Origin: CAYONP01 sp964405335
GTDB lineage: Bacteria; Armatimonadota; UBA10988
Direction: 5' to 3'
Length of the DNA stretch: 64,000 nucleotides
NCBI GenBank assembly: GCA_964405335.1
Contig: CAYONP010000004.1
Location: 1 to 64,000 of the forward strand
Position 1 is the stretch's first letter, and each line of letters starts with the position of its first letter. A program made the translations under genes and the position numbers. This document shows, piece after piece, positions 54,698-63,956 of this stretch. The notes beneath the pieces are model-generated. The model saw only the letters and a list, made by a program, of their open reading frames with translations. It was not told the origin of the DNA and did not search any database.

Positions 54698-56445
54698 CAC
54701 CGCTCCTCACCGGCGGCGCGACCGACCACCGCCCCATACGGCTTGATACCCATCCGCGTCACGCAGTCCATCGCTTCGGCGACGTGATCCTCGGCCGCCG
54801 CGGCATCGCCCTCGGCGCGGGCGCTGGCGATGCCGGCCAGCTCGGTCATCAGCCGCGCCCGCGGCGAGCCGAGCGCGAACGCACGGCGCAGCGCCCGACG
54901 CCAAGTCAAGCGCGCCGCGGGCAGGTCGCCGCGCGCCGCCTGCAGCGCGGCCCGGTGCGCCGTCGCCATGGCCGCCAGATCGCCCAGCTCCTGCGCGCCG
55001 GCCAGCGGCGCCAAACGATCGAGCGCCGCCGCGGCAGCGTCCAGATCGCCGGCGGCCAGGGCGTATTGCGCCCGGTTGCACAGCGCGTTGGCCAAGCGAT
55101 AGGGCAGGCCGGCCGACTCGGCGGCGGCCAGCTCGTCGCTTGCCGCGGCACGCGCCGCCACGAGGTCGCCGCGGCAGAAGGCCTCATTACCGCGCACCTC
55201 GGCGGCCACCGACCGGGCCAACGCCGCCTCGGTCGCATCGTCGCGCTCGTGCTCGGCGGCCAGCGCCTCGACCTGCTCGATCCACTCCGCCGCCGCTGGG
55301 TCGCCGCGGAAGTTGGTGCCGATCTCGGCCAGGTTGGCCAGCGCCTTCCAGCGCACGCGCCAGTCGTCGCACTCGGCGGCGGTTCGGGCGGCAGCCTCGG
55401 ACGCATCCAGGTCGCCCACGAAGAGGTGTAGCTGGCTGAGGTTGTAGAGGTTGTTGAGCGCCTCGCGGCTGCGCGCGCCGAGCCGTTCGACGGCGGCGAA
55501 CTCGCGCTCGGCGGCCTGCGCCAGAGCGCGTGCCTCGGGGTACCGGCCGAGCTCGCCCAGCGCTCGCGCCGCGCGGCTGAGAGCCCGCGCCGCCGGCTCG
55601 GCCACGCGCGCGCCGTAGGTTCCACGCAGCGCGTCGACCGTGGTGCCGATCCGGTCGGCCAGGTCGGTCAGCTCGTCCCACTGCCCGTCGCCGCGCTCGA
55701 TGCGCTCCTCGGCCCGCGCCAGCTCGTCCTCGGCCTGCTCGAGCCAGGCCAGCCGCGCGGCGGCCGCCTCGGCGGCATCGTCGCCGGGCTGCAGATCGCG
55801 CTGCAGCCAGCGAACCAGCGCGACCACGGTGGATCCCGCCGCCGGCAGCGGCGCGTAGTTCGGGTTGGTGAGTTCCAGTCGATCGGCCTGCCAGCGGACC
55901 AGCGCGTCGGCGCCGTCGGGCAGGCGGACCAGCGCGAGATCGCCCGGCGCGGCGGCGTCGGCGGCGGACAGCGCAAGCACGTCGCCGGGCAGCAGCAGTG
56001 GATGGTGGGCATCGGTCTCGACGCGCACGAGCCAGGCGCCGTCGAGCTGCCGGGCGGCAACCTGTCGCCAGCCGCACGGCTCGCGCCGCAGCTCGGCCCG
56101 CGGGCCGGTGAGCCGGCCGGTCAGCGGCGCGAGGAGGTCGGTCTCGGCCGGCTGCCGCCGCGTCTCGAGCCGGCGGCGGACCTCGGTCAGCTCGCCGGCG
56201 ATGCGCTCGAGCGCGGCACCGGCCTCGGCCAGCGAGGCGTCGTCACGATCCTCGCCGAGGAACCAGGAGACGGGCCGGTGCAGCACCTCGGCCAGGCGGG
56301 CCAGGTCGGCATAGCGCGGCTGCCGTCGGGCGGTTTCCCAGTTCGAGATGGTCTGCGCGCCGCAGGGCACGCGTTCGGCCACCTGCGCCTGGGTCAAGCC
56401 CAGCGCCTCGCGCGCGGCGACGATTCTCTCGTTCAGCGCGGGCAT
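54697..56445 (-). CDS. XRE-family regulator with S24-like and TPR domains
   Basis: 582 residues. N-terminal helix-turn-helix (MPALNERIVAAREALGLTQA, VPCGAQTISNWETARRQPRY), a central region like the S24/LexA C-terminal fold (DAHHPLLLPGDVLALSAADA, GDLALVRLPDGADALVRWQ), then about six TPR-like helical hairpins to the end (NNLYNLSQLHLFVGDLDASE, ALCNRAQYALAAGDLDAAAA). The S24-like part lacks an obvious Ser/Lys catalytic pair. It probably senses a peptide or protein partner through the TPRs and binds the inverted repeat just upstream. GGAG lies 5 bases before ATG 56445. Divergent from the lipoprotein at 56638. Confidence 0.75.
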   Translation of the reverse strand: MPALNERIVAAREALGLTQAQVAERVPCGAQTISNWETARRQPRYADLARLAEVLHRPVSWFLGEDRDDASLAEAGAALERIAGELTEVRRRLETRRQPAETDLLAPLTGRLTGPRAELRREPCGWRQVAARQLDGAWLVRVETDAHHPLLLPGDVLALSAADAAAPGDLALVRLPDGADALVRWQADRLELTNPNYAPLPAAGSTVVALVRWLQRDLQPGDDAAEAAAARLAWLEQAEDELARAEERIERGDGQWDELTDLADRIGTTVDALRGTYGARVAEPAARALSRAARALGELGRYPEARALAQAAEREFAAVERLGARSREALNNLYNLSQLHLFVGDLDASEAAARTAAECDDWRVRWKALANLAEIGTNFRGDPAAAEWIEQVEALAAEHERDDATEAALARSVAAEVRGNEAFCRGDLVAARAAASDELAAAESAGLPYRLANALCNRAQYALAAGDLDAAAAALDRLAPLAGAQELGDLAAMATAHRAALQAARGDLPAARLTWRRALRRAFALGSPRARLMTELAGIASARAEGDAAAAEDHVAEAMDCVTRMGIKPYGAVVGRAAGEER

Positions 56446-56470
56446 GGCCGCTCCGACTCGCACAATCCGT

Positions 56471-56500
56471 GGAGTCCTGCTAGACTCCATCGTTATTGTA
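56471..56500 (-). promoter_or_regulatory. Candidate operator and -10 box of the XRE regulator
   Basis: GGAGTC-N6-GACTCC (56471-56488) is a perfect inverted repeat about 25 bases upstream of the regulator's start. On the minus strand TACAAT (56500-56495) lies just upstream, so the operator would overlap the transcription start. This is the usual layout of an autorepressed XRE gene; binding is inferred. Confidence 0.45.
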
Positions 56501-56637
56501 TCCGACGAGCATTCCAGCGGATCCGCCGATCTCGCAACGGTTCCGCAACAATTTCGGGGTTTCGATCCACGCAACGTGTGGTCTAACTATAACAGGACGA
56601 AGAGGCGGCGTCTCTGGGCGCCGCCAGGGAGAAGGCG

Positions 56638-57939
<1,302 letters not shown>

Positions 57940-57965
57940 CCGGCCCATCGGCTAACCTGCCTCCA

Positions 57966-57999
57966 CACCGCGCGCGGATGCCTGCATCCGCGCGCGGTG
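57966..57999. terminator. Hairpin between convergent genes
   Basis: A perfect 15-bp stem (57966-57980 with 57985-57999) with a CCTG loop between the lipoprotein gene and the convergent FAH-family gene. There is no T tract, but its position suggests a bidirectional terminator. Confidence 0.6.
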
Positions 58000-58002
58000 G
58001 CG

Positions 58003-58905
58003 TCAGGCGACCGGGTTGCGCAGCTCGCCGATGCCGGCGATGCCGATGGTCACCTGGTCGCCCGGCTGGAGCAGCACGCGCGGCTCGCGGAACCAGCCCA
58101 CGCCGCCGGGCGTGCCGGTGGTGATGATGTCGCCGGGCAGCAGGGTCACCCCGCGCGACAGCTCGCTGACCAGGTAGTCGACGCGGAAGACCAGGTTCTC
58201 GGTGTTCGACTGCTGCATCCGCCGGCCGTTCAGCTCGCACCAGATGTCGAGCGTGTGCGGATCGGGAATCTCGTCGCGGGTGACCAGGCACGGGCCCAGC
58301 GGGCAGAAGGTGTCGAACGACTTGCCGCGCAGCCACTGCCCGCCGCCGTCGGCATACTGCACGTCGCGCGCCGAGACGTCGTGCAGGCAGGTGTAGCCGG
58401 CGACATGATCGTAGGCCGCCGCCGGCGGGATGTCCTTGCCGCGCCGACCGATCACCACCGCCAGCTCGGCCTCGTAGTCGACCGCCTGGCTGGCCGACGG
58501 CAATTCGATCGCGTCGCCGTCGCCGATCACGCAGGTCGGCCACTTGCCGAACACGGCCACCCGCTCGGGCAGCGGCTTGCCCTGCTCGGCGCAATGGTCG
58601 CGGTAGTTCTGGCCGATGCACAGGATCTTCTGCGGGTCGGGCACCGGCGCCAGCAGCCGTACCGCTTCGCGCGCGAAGGCCACGCCGGCCAGCGCCACCG
58701 CCGACTCGCCCTCGGCCGCGGCCAGTGCCCGGCGCGCGGCGGCGAGGCCCTCGTCACCCAGCTCGAGCAACGCCTTGAGGCTCGACGCGACCGCCGGCGG
58801 GCCGGCCGGATCGAGCCGAGCGGCGGCGTTCAGGTCGATGACCCGCTCGCCGAGCAGCGCGCCGAGGCGGGTCTCGCCGTCGGCGATGAAGGTGACCAGC
58901 TTCAC
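58003..58905 (-). CDS. Fumarylacetoacetate hydrolase (FAH) family protein
   Basis: 300 residues. Conserved FAH blocks: CIGQNYRDHCAEQGKPLPE, DYEAELAVVIGRRGKDI (metal-binding Glu residues), GYTCLHDVSARDVQ, WLRGKSFDTFCPLGPCLVT and GDIITTGTPGGVGW. The family holds fumarylpyruvate hydrolases, 2-hydroxyhepta-2,4-diene isomerases and oxaloacetate decarboxylases, which cannot be separated by eye. The GTG at 58905 has GGAGG 6 bases upstream and overlaps the stop of the acetate-kinase-like gene, so the two are coupled. Confidence 0.88.
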   Translation of the reverse strand: MKLVTFIADGETRLGALLGERVIDLNAAARLDPAGPPAVASSLKALLELGDEGLAAARRALAAAEGESAVALAGVAFAREAVRLLAPVPDPQKILCIGQNYRDHCAEQGKPLPERVAVFGKWPTCVIGDGDAIELPSASQAVDYEAELAVVIGRRGKDIPPAAAYDHVAGYTCLHDVSARDVQYADGGGQWLRGKSFDTFCPLGPCLVTRDEIPDPHTLDIWCELNGRRMQQSNTENLVFRVDYLVSELSRGVTLLPGDIITTGTPGGVGWFREPRVLLQPGDQVTIGIAGIGELRNPVA

Positions 58906-60101
58906 GTTCGTCCTCCCAGCAGGGCATAGGCGTCGCGGGCGACGATGATCTCCTCGTCGACGTGGACCACCGCCACGGCGACGCGCGAGACGTTGGTCGA
59001 GATCAAGCGGTCGCTGCCGTTGGCCTGGTTGAGCGTCTCGTCGAGCTCGCAGCCAAGCCAGTCGAGCCCTTCGGCGACGCGGCGGCGGAGCAGCGCATCG
59101 TTCTCGCCGATGCCGCCGGCGAAGCTGAGCACGTCGATGCCGCCGCAGGCGGTCAGGCAGCAGCCGACCCAGCGCAGGATGTTGACCACGAACAGGTCGA
59201 GCGCGAGTTGCGCCCGCTCGTCGCCCGCGGCGGCCGCCTGTTCGATGTCGCGCAGGTCGCCGCCGGCAATGCCGCTGACCCCGGCCAGGCCCGACTCGCG
59301 GGTCAGCGCGCGGTTCAGCTCGTCGGCGCTCATCCCGGCGCGGTCCATCAGGTAGGTGATCACGAACGGGTCGAAGTCGCCCGGCCGGGTCGACATCGGC
59401 GTGCCGGCCTGTGGCGTGAAGGCCGAGCTGATCTCGACCGAGCGACCATGCCGCACACCGCAGACACTGGTCCCGCTGCCCAGGTGGCAGGCGGTCAGCC
59501 GGAACGCCTCGGGCCGCTGGCCGAGCAGCTCGGCGACCTTGCCGGTGACGTAGCGGTGAGAGCACGAGTGGAACCCGAAGCGCCGGATGCCGTGCTCGCG
59601 ATACCACGACTCGGGCAGCGCGTAACGGTACCGCGCCGGCGCGATATGGCGGTGGAAGTGGGTCTCGAAGGTGCCACACTGCGGCGTGGCGGGCAGCAGC
59701 TCGCGCACCGCGCGGATGGCGGTCAGCGCCGGCGGGTTGTGGACCGGCACCACCGCCGCCAGGCGCTCGAGCGCCTGCTCGACGGTCTCGTCGACCAGCC
59801 GGGCATCCATCACCGCCTCGCCGCCGTGGGGCAGCTTGTGGCCGACCACATCGAGCCGGTCGAGGGAGTCCAGCGGGCCGTCGGCCGAGGTCAGGTGCTC
59901 GAGGGTCAGCCGCAGGGCGGTCAGGTGGTCGGGCACCGGCTGCTCGCGCCGCATCCGCTGCTCGCGGTGCCGGTGGGTGACCAGACTCTGCTCGGTGCCC
60001 AGGCGGTCGACGTCGCCACTGGCGACGAGCGTTTCGTCGGGCATCTGGTAGAGCTTGTACTTGAAACTCGACCCGCCGGCGTTGAGGACGAGGATCCTCA
60101 T
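58902..60101 (-). CDS. Acetate/propionate kinase family protein with variant active site
   Basis: 399 residues of the ASKHA acetokinase family, which interconverts acyl phosphate plus ADP and acid plus ATP. Asn7 (LNAGGSS), His178 (FGFHSCSH), His206 (HLGSG), the Arg in STRPGDFDP and the late Glu in DEEIIVARD are present. Against characterised AckA, Arg91 is Lys89 (VGHKLPHGGE), catalytic Asp148 is Glu146 (FETHFH) and the Asn of HLGNG is Ser209. It may therefore use another carboxylate or be slow. Start ATG at 60101. Coupled to the FAH gene; no phosphotransacetylase is nearby. The 280 bases upstream (60102-60381) show no gene. Confidence 0.82.
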   Translation of the reverse strand: MRILVLNAGGSSFKYKLYQMPDETLVASGDVDRLGTEQSLVTHRHREQRMRREQPVPDHLTALRLTLEHLTSADGPLDSLDRLDVVGHKLPHGGEAVMDARLVDETVEQALERLAAVVPVHNPPALTAIRAVRELLPATPQCGTFETHFHRHIAPARYRYALPESWYREHGIRRFGFHSCSHRYVTGKVAELLGQRPEAFRLTACHLGSGTSVCGVRHGRSVEISSAFTPQAGTPMSTRPGDFDPFVITYLMDRAGMSADELNRALTRESGLAGVSGIAGGDLRDIEQAAAAGDERAQLALDLFVVNILRWVGCCLTACGGIDVLSFAGGIGENDALLRRRVAEGLDWLGCELDETLNQANGSDRLISTNVSRVAVAVVHVDEEIIVARDAYALLGGRT

Positions 60102-60381
60102 GCCGGTCCTCGAGCATGGGCGCCGTCACCCCGGACGAAACCGTTCACCATCCAACCGTGCCGGGCCGATCGCGCGCCGATCCAGAGCATTCCGTGACCG
60201 TAGCGGTCATCGCCAACCACGCCTCGATCCTCGCCATCCCGCTCCTGGAGCGGATCCTGTCCTCCAGATGCGCCCACAAAAACTGCCTCCCGCCCATCGA
60301 GTGTCGGCGCCCGCCTGGCGGTCATCCCAAGAGGTGCCGGCGATTGGCCGAACGTTCACCTTTTTCCGCGACCCGCGAGCG

Positions 60382-60945
60382 TTACGGCCGTTTCGCCTCC
60401 AGCCCCAGCTCGCCGGCGATGGTCGTCATCGCCTCGATGCAGACCTGGATGTGTTCATCCAGCTCGACGCCGAGCAGCTCGGCGCCGCGGGTGAGGTCGT
60501 CGCGCTCGACCGCCGCGGCGAAGCTCTTCTGCCTCATCTTCTTGCGCACGCTGCCGGCGGTCATGCCGGCCAGCCGCTCCGGCCGCATCAGCGCCACCGC
60601 GGTGATGAAGCCGGCCAGCTCGTCGACGGCGACGAGCGTCCGCTCCATGGCGCTCTCCGGCGCGACGCCGGTGCGCGGCGCGTGGCTCAAGATCGCGCGG
60701 CAGATCTCCTCGTCGACGCCCTGCTCACGCAGCCAGGCGACGCCCTTGGCGGGGTGTTCGTCGAGCGTCGGGTGCTTCTCCCAGTCGAAGTCGTGCAGGA
60801 TGCCGACGGCGCGCCAGCGCTCCGGTTCGCCGCCGAGCCGCTCGGCATAGGCGGCCATGCAGGCGCCGACGGCGAGCATGTGGCGCTTGAGGTTCTCGTT
60901 CGCCACCCAGGCATCGACGATGGCGAGGGCTTCGGCGGGGGTCAT
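60382..60945 (-). CDS. HD-domain phosphohydrolase
   Basis: 187 residues. HD signature: LKRHMLAVGACMAAYAERLG, GILHDFDWEKHP and ILSHAPRTG (metal His and His-Asp pair), followed by AVDELAGFITAVALMRPERL, the usual YfbR/HDIG-like arrangement of small uncharacterised hydrolases. GGAGG lies 4 bases before ATG 60945. Nucleotide phosphatase activity is plausible but not proven. Divergent from the toxin-antitoxin pair. Confidence 0.8.
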   Translation of the reverse strand: MTPAEALAIVDAWVANENLKRHMLAVGACMAAYAERLGGEPERWRAVGILHDFDWEKHPTLDEHPAKGVAWLREQGVDEEICRAILSHAPRTGVAPESAMERTLVAVDELAGFITAVALMRPERLAGMTAGSVRKKMRQKSFAAAVERDDLTRGAELLGVELDEHIQVCIEAMTTIAGELGLEAKRP

Positions 60946-61011
60946 GTCGCCTCCCGTCGAAGTGGTTCGGCTGCTCGACCACGGCTCCTGCTCGCGGTCG
61001 GCTCGTGGCGA

Positions 61012-61020
61012 TGCTAGAAT
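61012..61020 (+). promoter_or_regulatory. Extended -10 promoter of the toxin-antitoxin pair
   Basis: TGCTAGAAT (TG-n-TAGAAT) ends 6 bases before the ATG at 61027. The expected transcription start coincides with the start codon, so the mRNA is predicted leaderless; no Shine-Dalgarno is present. No -35 box is evident. Confidence 0.55.
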
Positions 61021-61026
61021 GCGTTC

Positions 61027-61251
61027 ATGAGCGACCATCCACGGATCACGATCGAGCCGGGCAAGCGCGGCGGGCGGCCGTGCGTGCGCGGGATGCGCAT
61101 CGCCGTCGGCGACGTGCTCGGCTGGCTGGCCGCCGGCCAGGACATCGCGGCGATCCTGGCTGACTTTCCTGAGCTGAGCGAGGACGACATTCGTGCCTGC
61201 CTGGCCTACGCCGCCGATCGCGAGCGGCGGTCGACCATCGCCGCGCGATGA
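61027..61251 (+). CDS. DUF433 antitoxin
   Basis: 74 residues. The block ITIEPGKRGGRPCVRGMRIAVGDVLGWLAAGQD followed by ILADFPELSEDDIRACLAYAADRE is the full DUF433 domain, a small helix-turn-helix antitoxin that neutralises a PIN-like toxin and usually represses its own promoter. The ATG abuts the -10 box. The toxin gene overlaps by ATGA, the normal order for this class of VapBC-like modules. Confidence 0.85.
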   Translation: MSDHPRITIEPGKRGGRPCVRGMRIAVGDVLGWLAAGQDIAAILADFPELSEDDIRACLAYAADRERRSTIAAR

Positions 61252-61583
61252 GGCTGCTCTTCGACCAGAATCTCAGCGACCGGCTGTGCCGCAGGTTGGC
61301 CGACCTGTTCCCCGACTCGACCCAAGTGCGGCTCTGCGGCTTGGACCGTGCCAGTGATGCGGCGGTCTGGCGCCACGCCCACGACAACGGGCTGATCATC
61401 GTCACGCTCGATGCTGATTTCGCGGACTTGGCCGCGGTGTGGGGCGCGCCGCCCAAGGTCGTCTGGTTGCGCTGCGGAAACCAGCCGACGAATGCCATCG
61501 AAGAGCTGGTGCGTCGACACGCCGGCGTACTGGCTCAGTTCGACCAGGACGCTGAGGCGGTCTGTCTCGAGGTCTATGGGTGA
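61248..61583 (+). CDS. DUF5615 PIN-like toxin
   Basis: 111 residues. It starts MRLLFDQNLSDRL, the DUF5615 motif with the first acidic residue, followed by SDAAVWRHAHDNGLIIVTLD-ADFADL with the second acidic cluster and PPKVVWLRCGN. The family is a PIN-related Mut7-C nuclease fold, toxin partner of DUF433. ATGA overlap with the antitoxin gene. Target RNA is unknown. Confidence 0.85.
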   Translation: MRLLFDQNLSDRLCRRLADLFPDSTQVRLCGLDRASDAAVWRHAHDNGLIIVTLDADFADLAAVWGAPPKVVWLRCGNQPTNAIEELVRRHAGVLAQFDQDAEAVCLEVYG

Positions 61584-61655
61584 CCCCATTCACCGCGGCC
61601 CGGCCCTGCCTCGGTGCAGCGCTTCGTTCGGTAACCATTTGATGGCCGGCGACGA

Positions 61656-61684
61656 TTGACGGCGAGGTCGGCTGGAACGGTAAT
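61656..61684 (+). promoter_or_regulatory. Promoter candidate for the PEP-CTERM gene
   Basis: TTGACG (61656-61661), a 17-bp spacer and GGTAAT (61679-61684), with a leader of about 55 nt to the ATG at 61747. Confidence 0.5.
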
Positions 61685-61746
61685 TGCACCCACGCTGCCC
61701 GAGGGTGGGTCCGGGGGTTGGGCTCGGGCGTGATGGAGGAGCTCTC

Positions 61747-62307
61747 ATGATTCGCTCGCGTGTTCTCGCCGTGGTCACGCTGATGGTGCTGGCGTCCGCG
61801 GCATCGGCCGGTGTCCACACGTTCCCGTCGGCCGGGTCGACGGTGGTTGGTTCGATCGGCTTTATCGATGCCGATGAGATCGGCTTCTTCTGGAGCGTCG
61901 GCCGTGGTGACAGCGTCGCCGAGACCTTCGCCGATCCGTTGGCTTCGGTGACCGGCGCCACGCTCGACCTCGACGTGGTGAGGAACGTGCTCAGCGGCGG
62001 CAACCAGGTCGACTGGGACGTGCGGCTGAACGGCACGCTGATTGGCAACTTCACCGTTGCCCAGGGCTTCACCGGGCCGCTCAGCCCGGTCTTCGCCTTC
62101 GCGCCGGTGGCGCCGATCGGCGGCAACTACACCGTCCGCCTCGAGGTCACCAACGAGGTGCCGGGCGGCTCCGGGTCGCACACGTTTGCCTATGCCGGTC
62201 AGTTCCAGCACTCGGTCACGCTGACCGGTACGGCGGTGCCGGAGCCGGCGACGGTGGCGATGCTCGGCTTCGGCGCGCTCCTGCTGCGCCGGCGGCGGCG
62301 CGCCTGA
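61747..62307 (+). CDS. PEP-CTERM sorted exported protein
   Basis: 186 residues. Signal peptide MIRSRVLAVVTLMVLASAASAG, a beta-rich body (GSIGFIDADEIGFFWSVGRG, DWDVRLNGTLIGNFTVAQGF) and a C-terminal VPEPATVAMLGFGALLLRRRRRA PEP-CTERM signal. GGAGG lies 7 bases before the ATG. It is the second exosortase-type substrate in the window and is not similar in its body to the one at 23639. A terminator hairpin follows. Likely part of the surface or matrix. Confidence 0.88.
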   Translation: MIRSRVLAVVTLMVLASAASAGVHTFPSAGSTVVGSIGFIDADEIGFFWSVGRGDSVAETFADPLASVTGATLDLDVVRNVLSGGNQVDWDVRLNGTLIGNFTVAQGFTGPLSPVFAFAPVAPIGGNYTVRLEVTNEVPGGSGSHTFAYAGQFQHSVTLTGTAVPEPATVAMLGFGALLLRRRRRA

Positions 62308-62326
62308 CCAGCCGGTAGGATCGGTG

Positions 62327-62363
62327 ACAGCCCGTTCGCGGCCCGGCCGCGGGCGGGCTGTTT
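62327..62363 (+). terminator. Rho-independent terminator after the PEP-CTERM gene
   Basis: ACAGCCCG (62327-62334) pairs with CGGGCTGT (62354-62361), and the inner GCGGCC/GGCCGC extends the stem; TTT begins at 62361. Confidence 0.6.
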
Positions 62364-62451
62364 GGCGTCTCCGGCGTGGTCAACGAGCCGCGGTCATGGT
62401 AAACAGACAGCCGAGTCGCAGAGGTAACCATGACAGACCACGAGGCAGCCG

Positions 62452-63024
62452 GTGGCCGACGGCGCTGACGACCGAGCGCTGGTCGTCCGCGCGCAGGCCG
62501 GCGACAAGGATGCCTTCGGGGTCCTGGTGCGGCGCTATCAGCGGGCGGTCCATGGGTTCTGCTACCGCATGACCCAGTCGGACGACCTGGCCGCCGATCT
62601 GTGCCAGGAGGCGTTCGTGCGCGCCTGGCGCTACCTGGCTCGGTTCGACGCCGAGCGCCCGCTGCGGCCGTGGTTGTTTCAGATTGCGGCCAACCGGGCC
62701 GCGACGCGCAAGGCGCGCGACCAGGCGCGGCAGACGGCGGCGCTCGAGGAGCTGACGCACGAGCCCGCCGCGCCGGACGATCCGACGCGGCCGAGCGAGC
62801 AGGCCGAGCTGCAACAGGCCGTGCGCCGGGCGCTGGTCGAGCTGTCGCCGCAGCAGCGTCAGGCGATTGTGCTGGTCGAGCTGGAAGGCTGGACCGCGGC
62901 CCAGGCCGCCGTGTCGATGAACTGCTCGGCGGCGACGGTGCGGCAGCACGTGTTTCGAGCGAAGAAGCGGTTGCGCAAGCTCCTGGCCGGCTACGTCACG
63001 AGCCAGGACGACGAGGACGAGTGA
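62452..63024 (+). CDS. ECF-type RNA polymerase sigma factor
   Basis: 190 residues. Region 2: FGVLVRRYQRAVHGFCYRMT, DDLAADLCQEAFVRAWRYLA, RPWLFQIAANRAATRKARD; region 4: LVELSPQQRQAIVLVELEGW, AAVSMNCSAATVRQHVFRAK. It directs polymerase to an unknown regulon and is coupled to the anti-sigma gene by a 1-base overlap. The start is uncertain: GTG 62452 has GAGG nearby, while an ATG at 62430 with a better AGAGG site opens a 12-codon frame (62430-62468) that overlaps this start in another frame. Confidence 0.9.
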   Translation: MADGADDRALVVRAQAGDKDAFGVLVRRYQRAVHGFCYRMTQSDDLAADLCQEAFVRAWRYLARFDAERPLRPWLFQIAANRAATRKARDQARQTAALEELTHEPAAPDDPTRPSEQAELQQAVRRALVELSPQQRQAIVLVELEGWTAAQAAVSMNCSAATVRQHVFRAKKRLRKLLAGYVTSQDDEDE

Positions 63025-63956
63025 TGCGCTGCGTGGCATGGCGACGGTGGATGCGCGAGTTCGCCGGCGACGGGATCGACCCGGCGCGGGCCGACGCGTT
63101 TGCCGCGCACCTGGCCGCCTGCCCGCGCTGCGCCGCCGAATGGCGCGATCTTGAACGCGTCGGCGAACTGCTCGCAGCGCTGCCGCAGCCACAGCCTGAC
63201 GAGGCCTTCTTCAGCCACCTGGCCGGCCGGATCGAACAGCGGCTCGCGCCGCCGGTCGCCCCGGCCCGCCCGTGGCGGCTGCCTGCCGCCGCCGGCGCGC
63301 TGGCCTGCCTGCTGATTGGCCTGCTCAGTCTGCGTGAGCTGCCCGACCGCACCGCGCCGGTAACCACCCAGCGCGAGCCGACCGTGGCGCCGGCGCCGGC
63401 GGCCGAGCCGGTCGACGAGCCGATGGCCGCGCCGGCCGAGTCGCGCGCGCCGCGGGCCGGACCGGCGCCGGAGCCGGCCGAGCGGCCGAGGGTGCGGCGC
63501 CGGACGGTGCGCCGGGTCGAGCGCGCGCCGGTCCGGCGTGGGCGGGTGACCGCGCCGCCGCGCCGAGCCGAAGCCGAGCGAGTGGCGCAGGTGGTGCCCG
63601 AGGCCGAGGCCGTGGTCGGCATCGCGGCTGAGCGGACCGCCGCGGCGCCGTCGCCGCCGGCCGAGGTCGCTCCGCCGAGCCGGCCGAGCGAGCCCGACCC
63701 CCTGGCGCTGATTGGCGAGGCCGGCTTGCGTCGCTTTGCTCTCGTGCCGCCCGACGTGCGGACCGAGACGACGGTCTTCTTCTCGCTCCGCGCCGCGGGC
63801 GAGCCGATCGGCGCGCAGGCCGACAGCGAGCTCGCCGAGGGTGCTCTGCCGGGCGCGTCGCCGACGGCGGCCGTTGGTCAGGCGCCGACGGTCGAGCTGG
63901 CGGTGGTCGCCGACGTGATTGAGACGGTCCGCACCGAGGCCGGGGGCGGCGAATGA
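63024..63956 (+). CDS. Anti-sigma factor with zinc-finger (zf-HC2) domain
   Basis: 310 residues. An N-terminal anti-sigma zinc finger, AAHLAACPRCAAEW (H-x3-C-x2-C), is followed by one transmembrane helix (AAAGALACLLIGLLSL, about residues 92-110), a long Arg/Pro/Ala-rich extracytoplasmic region (RRRTVRRVERAPVRRGRV) and a C-terminal domain without recognised motifs. It probably holds the ECF sigma factor at the membrane until a signal arrives. ATG overlaps the sigma stop, and its own stop overlaps the next gene by ATGA. Confidence 0.8.
   Translation: MRCVAWRRWMREFAGDGIDPARADAFAAHLAACPRCAAEWRDLERVGELLAALPQPQPDEAFFSHLAGRIEQRLAPPVAPARPWRLPAAAGALACLLIGLLSLRELPDRTAPVTTQREPTVAPAPAAEPVDEPMAAPAESRAPRAGPAPEPAERPRVRRRTVRRVERAPVRRGRVTAPPRRAEAERVAQVVPEAEAVVGIAAERTAAAPSPPAEVAPPSRPSEPDPLALIGEAGLRRFALVPPDVRTETTVFFSLRAAGEPIGAQADSELAEGALPGASPTAAVGQAPTVELAVVADVIETVRTEAGGGE

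Noticed and set aside
60102..60381. Small gene between the acetate kinase and HD genes
   Set aside because: Open frames here are shadows without ribosome-binding sites or motifs; nothing is supported.
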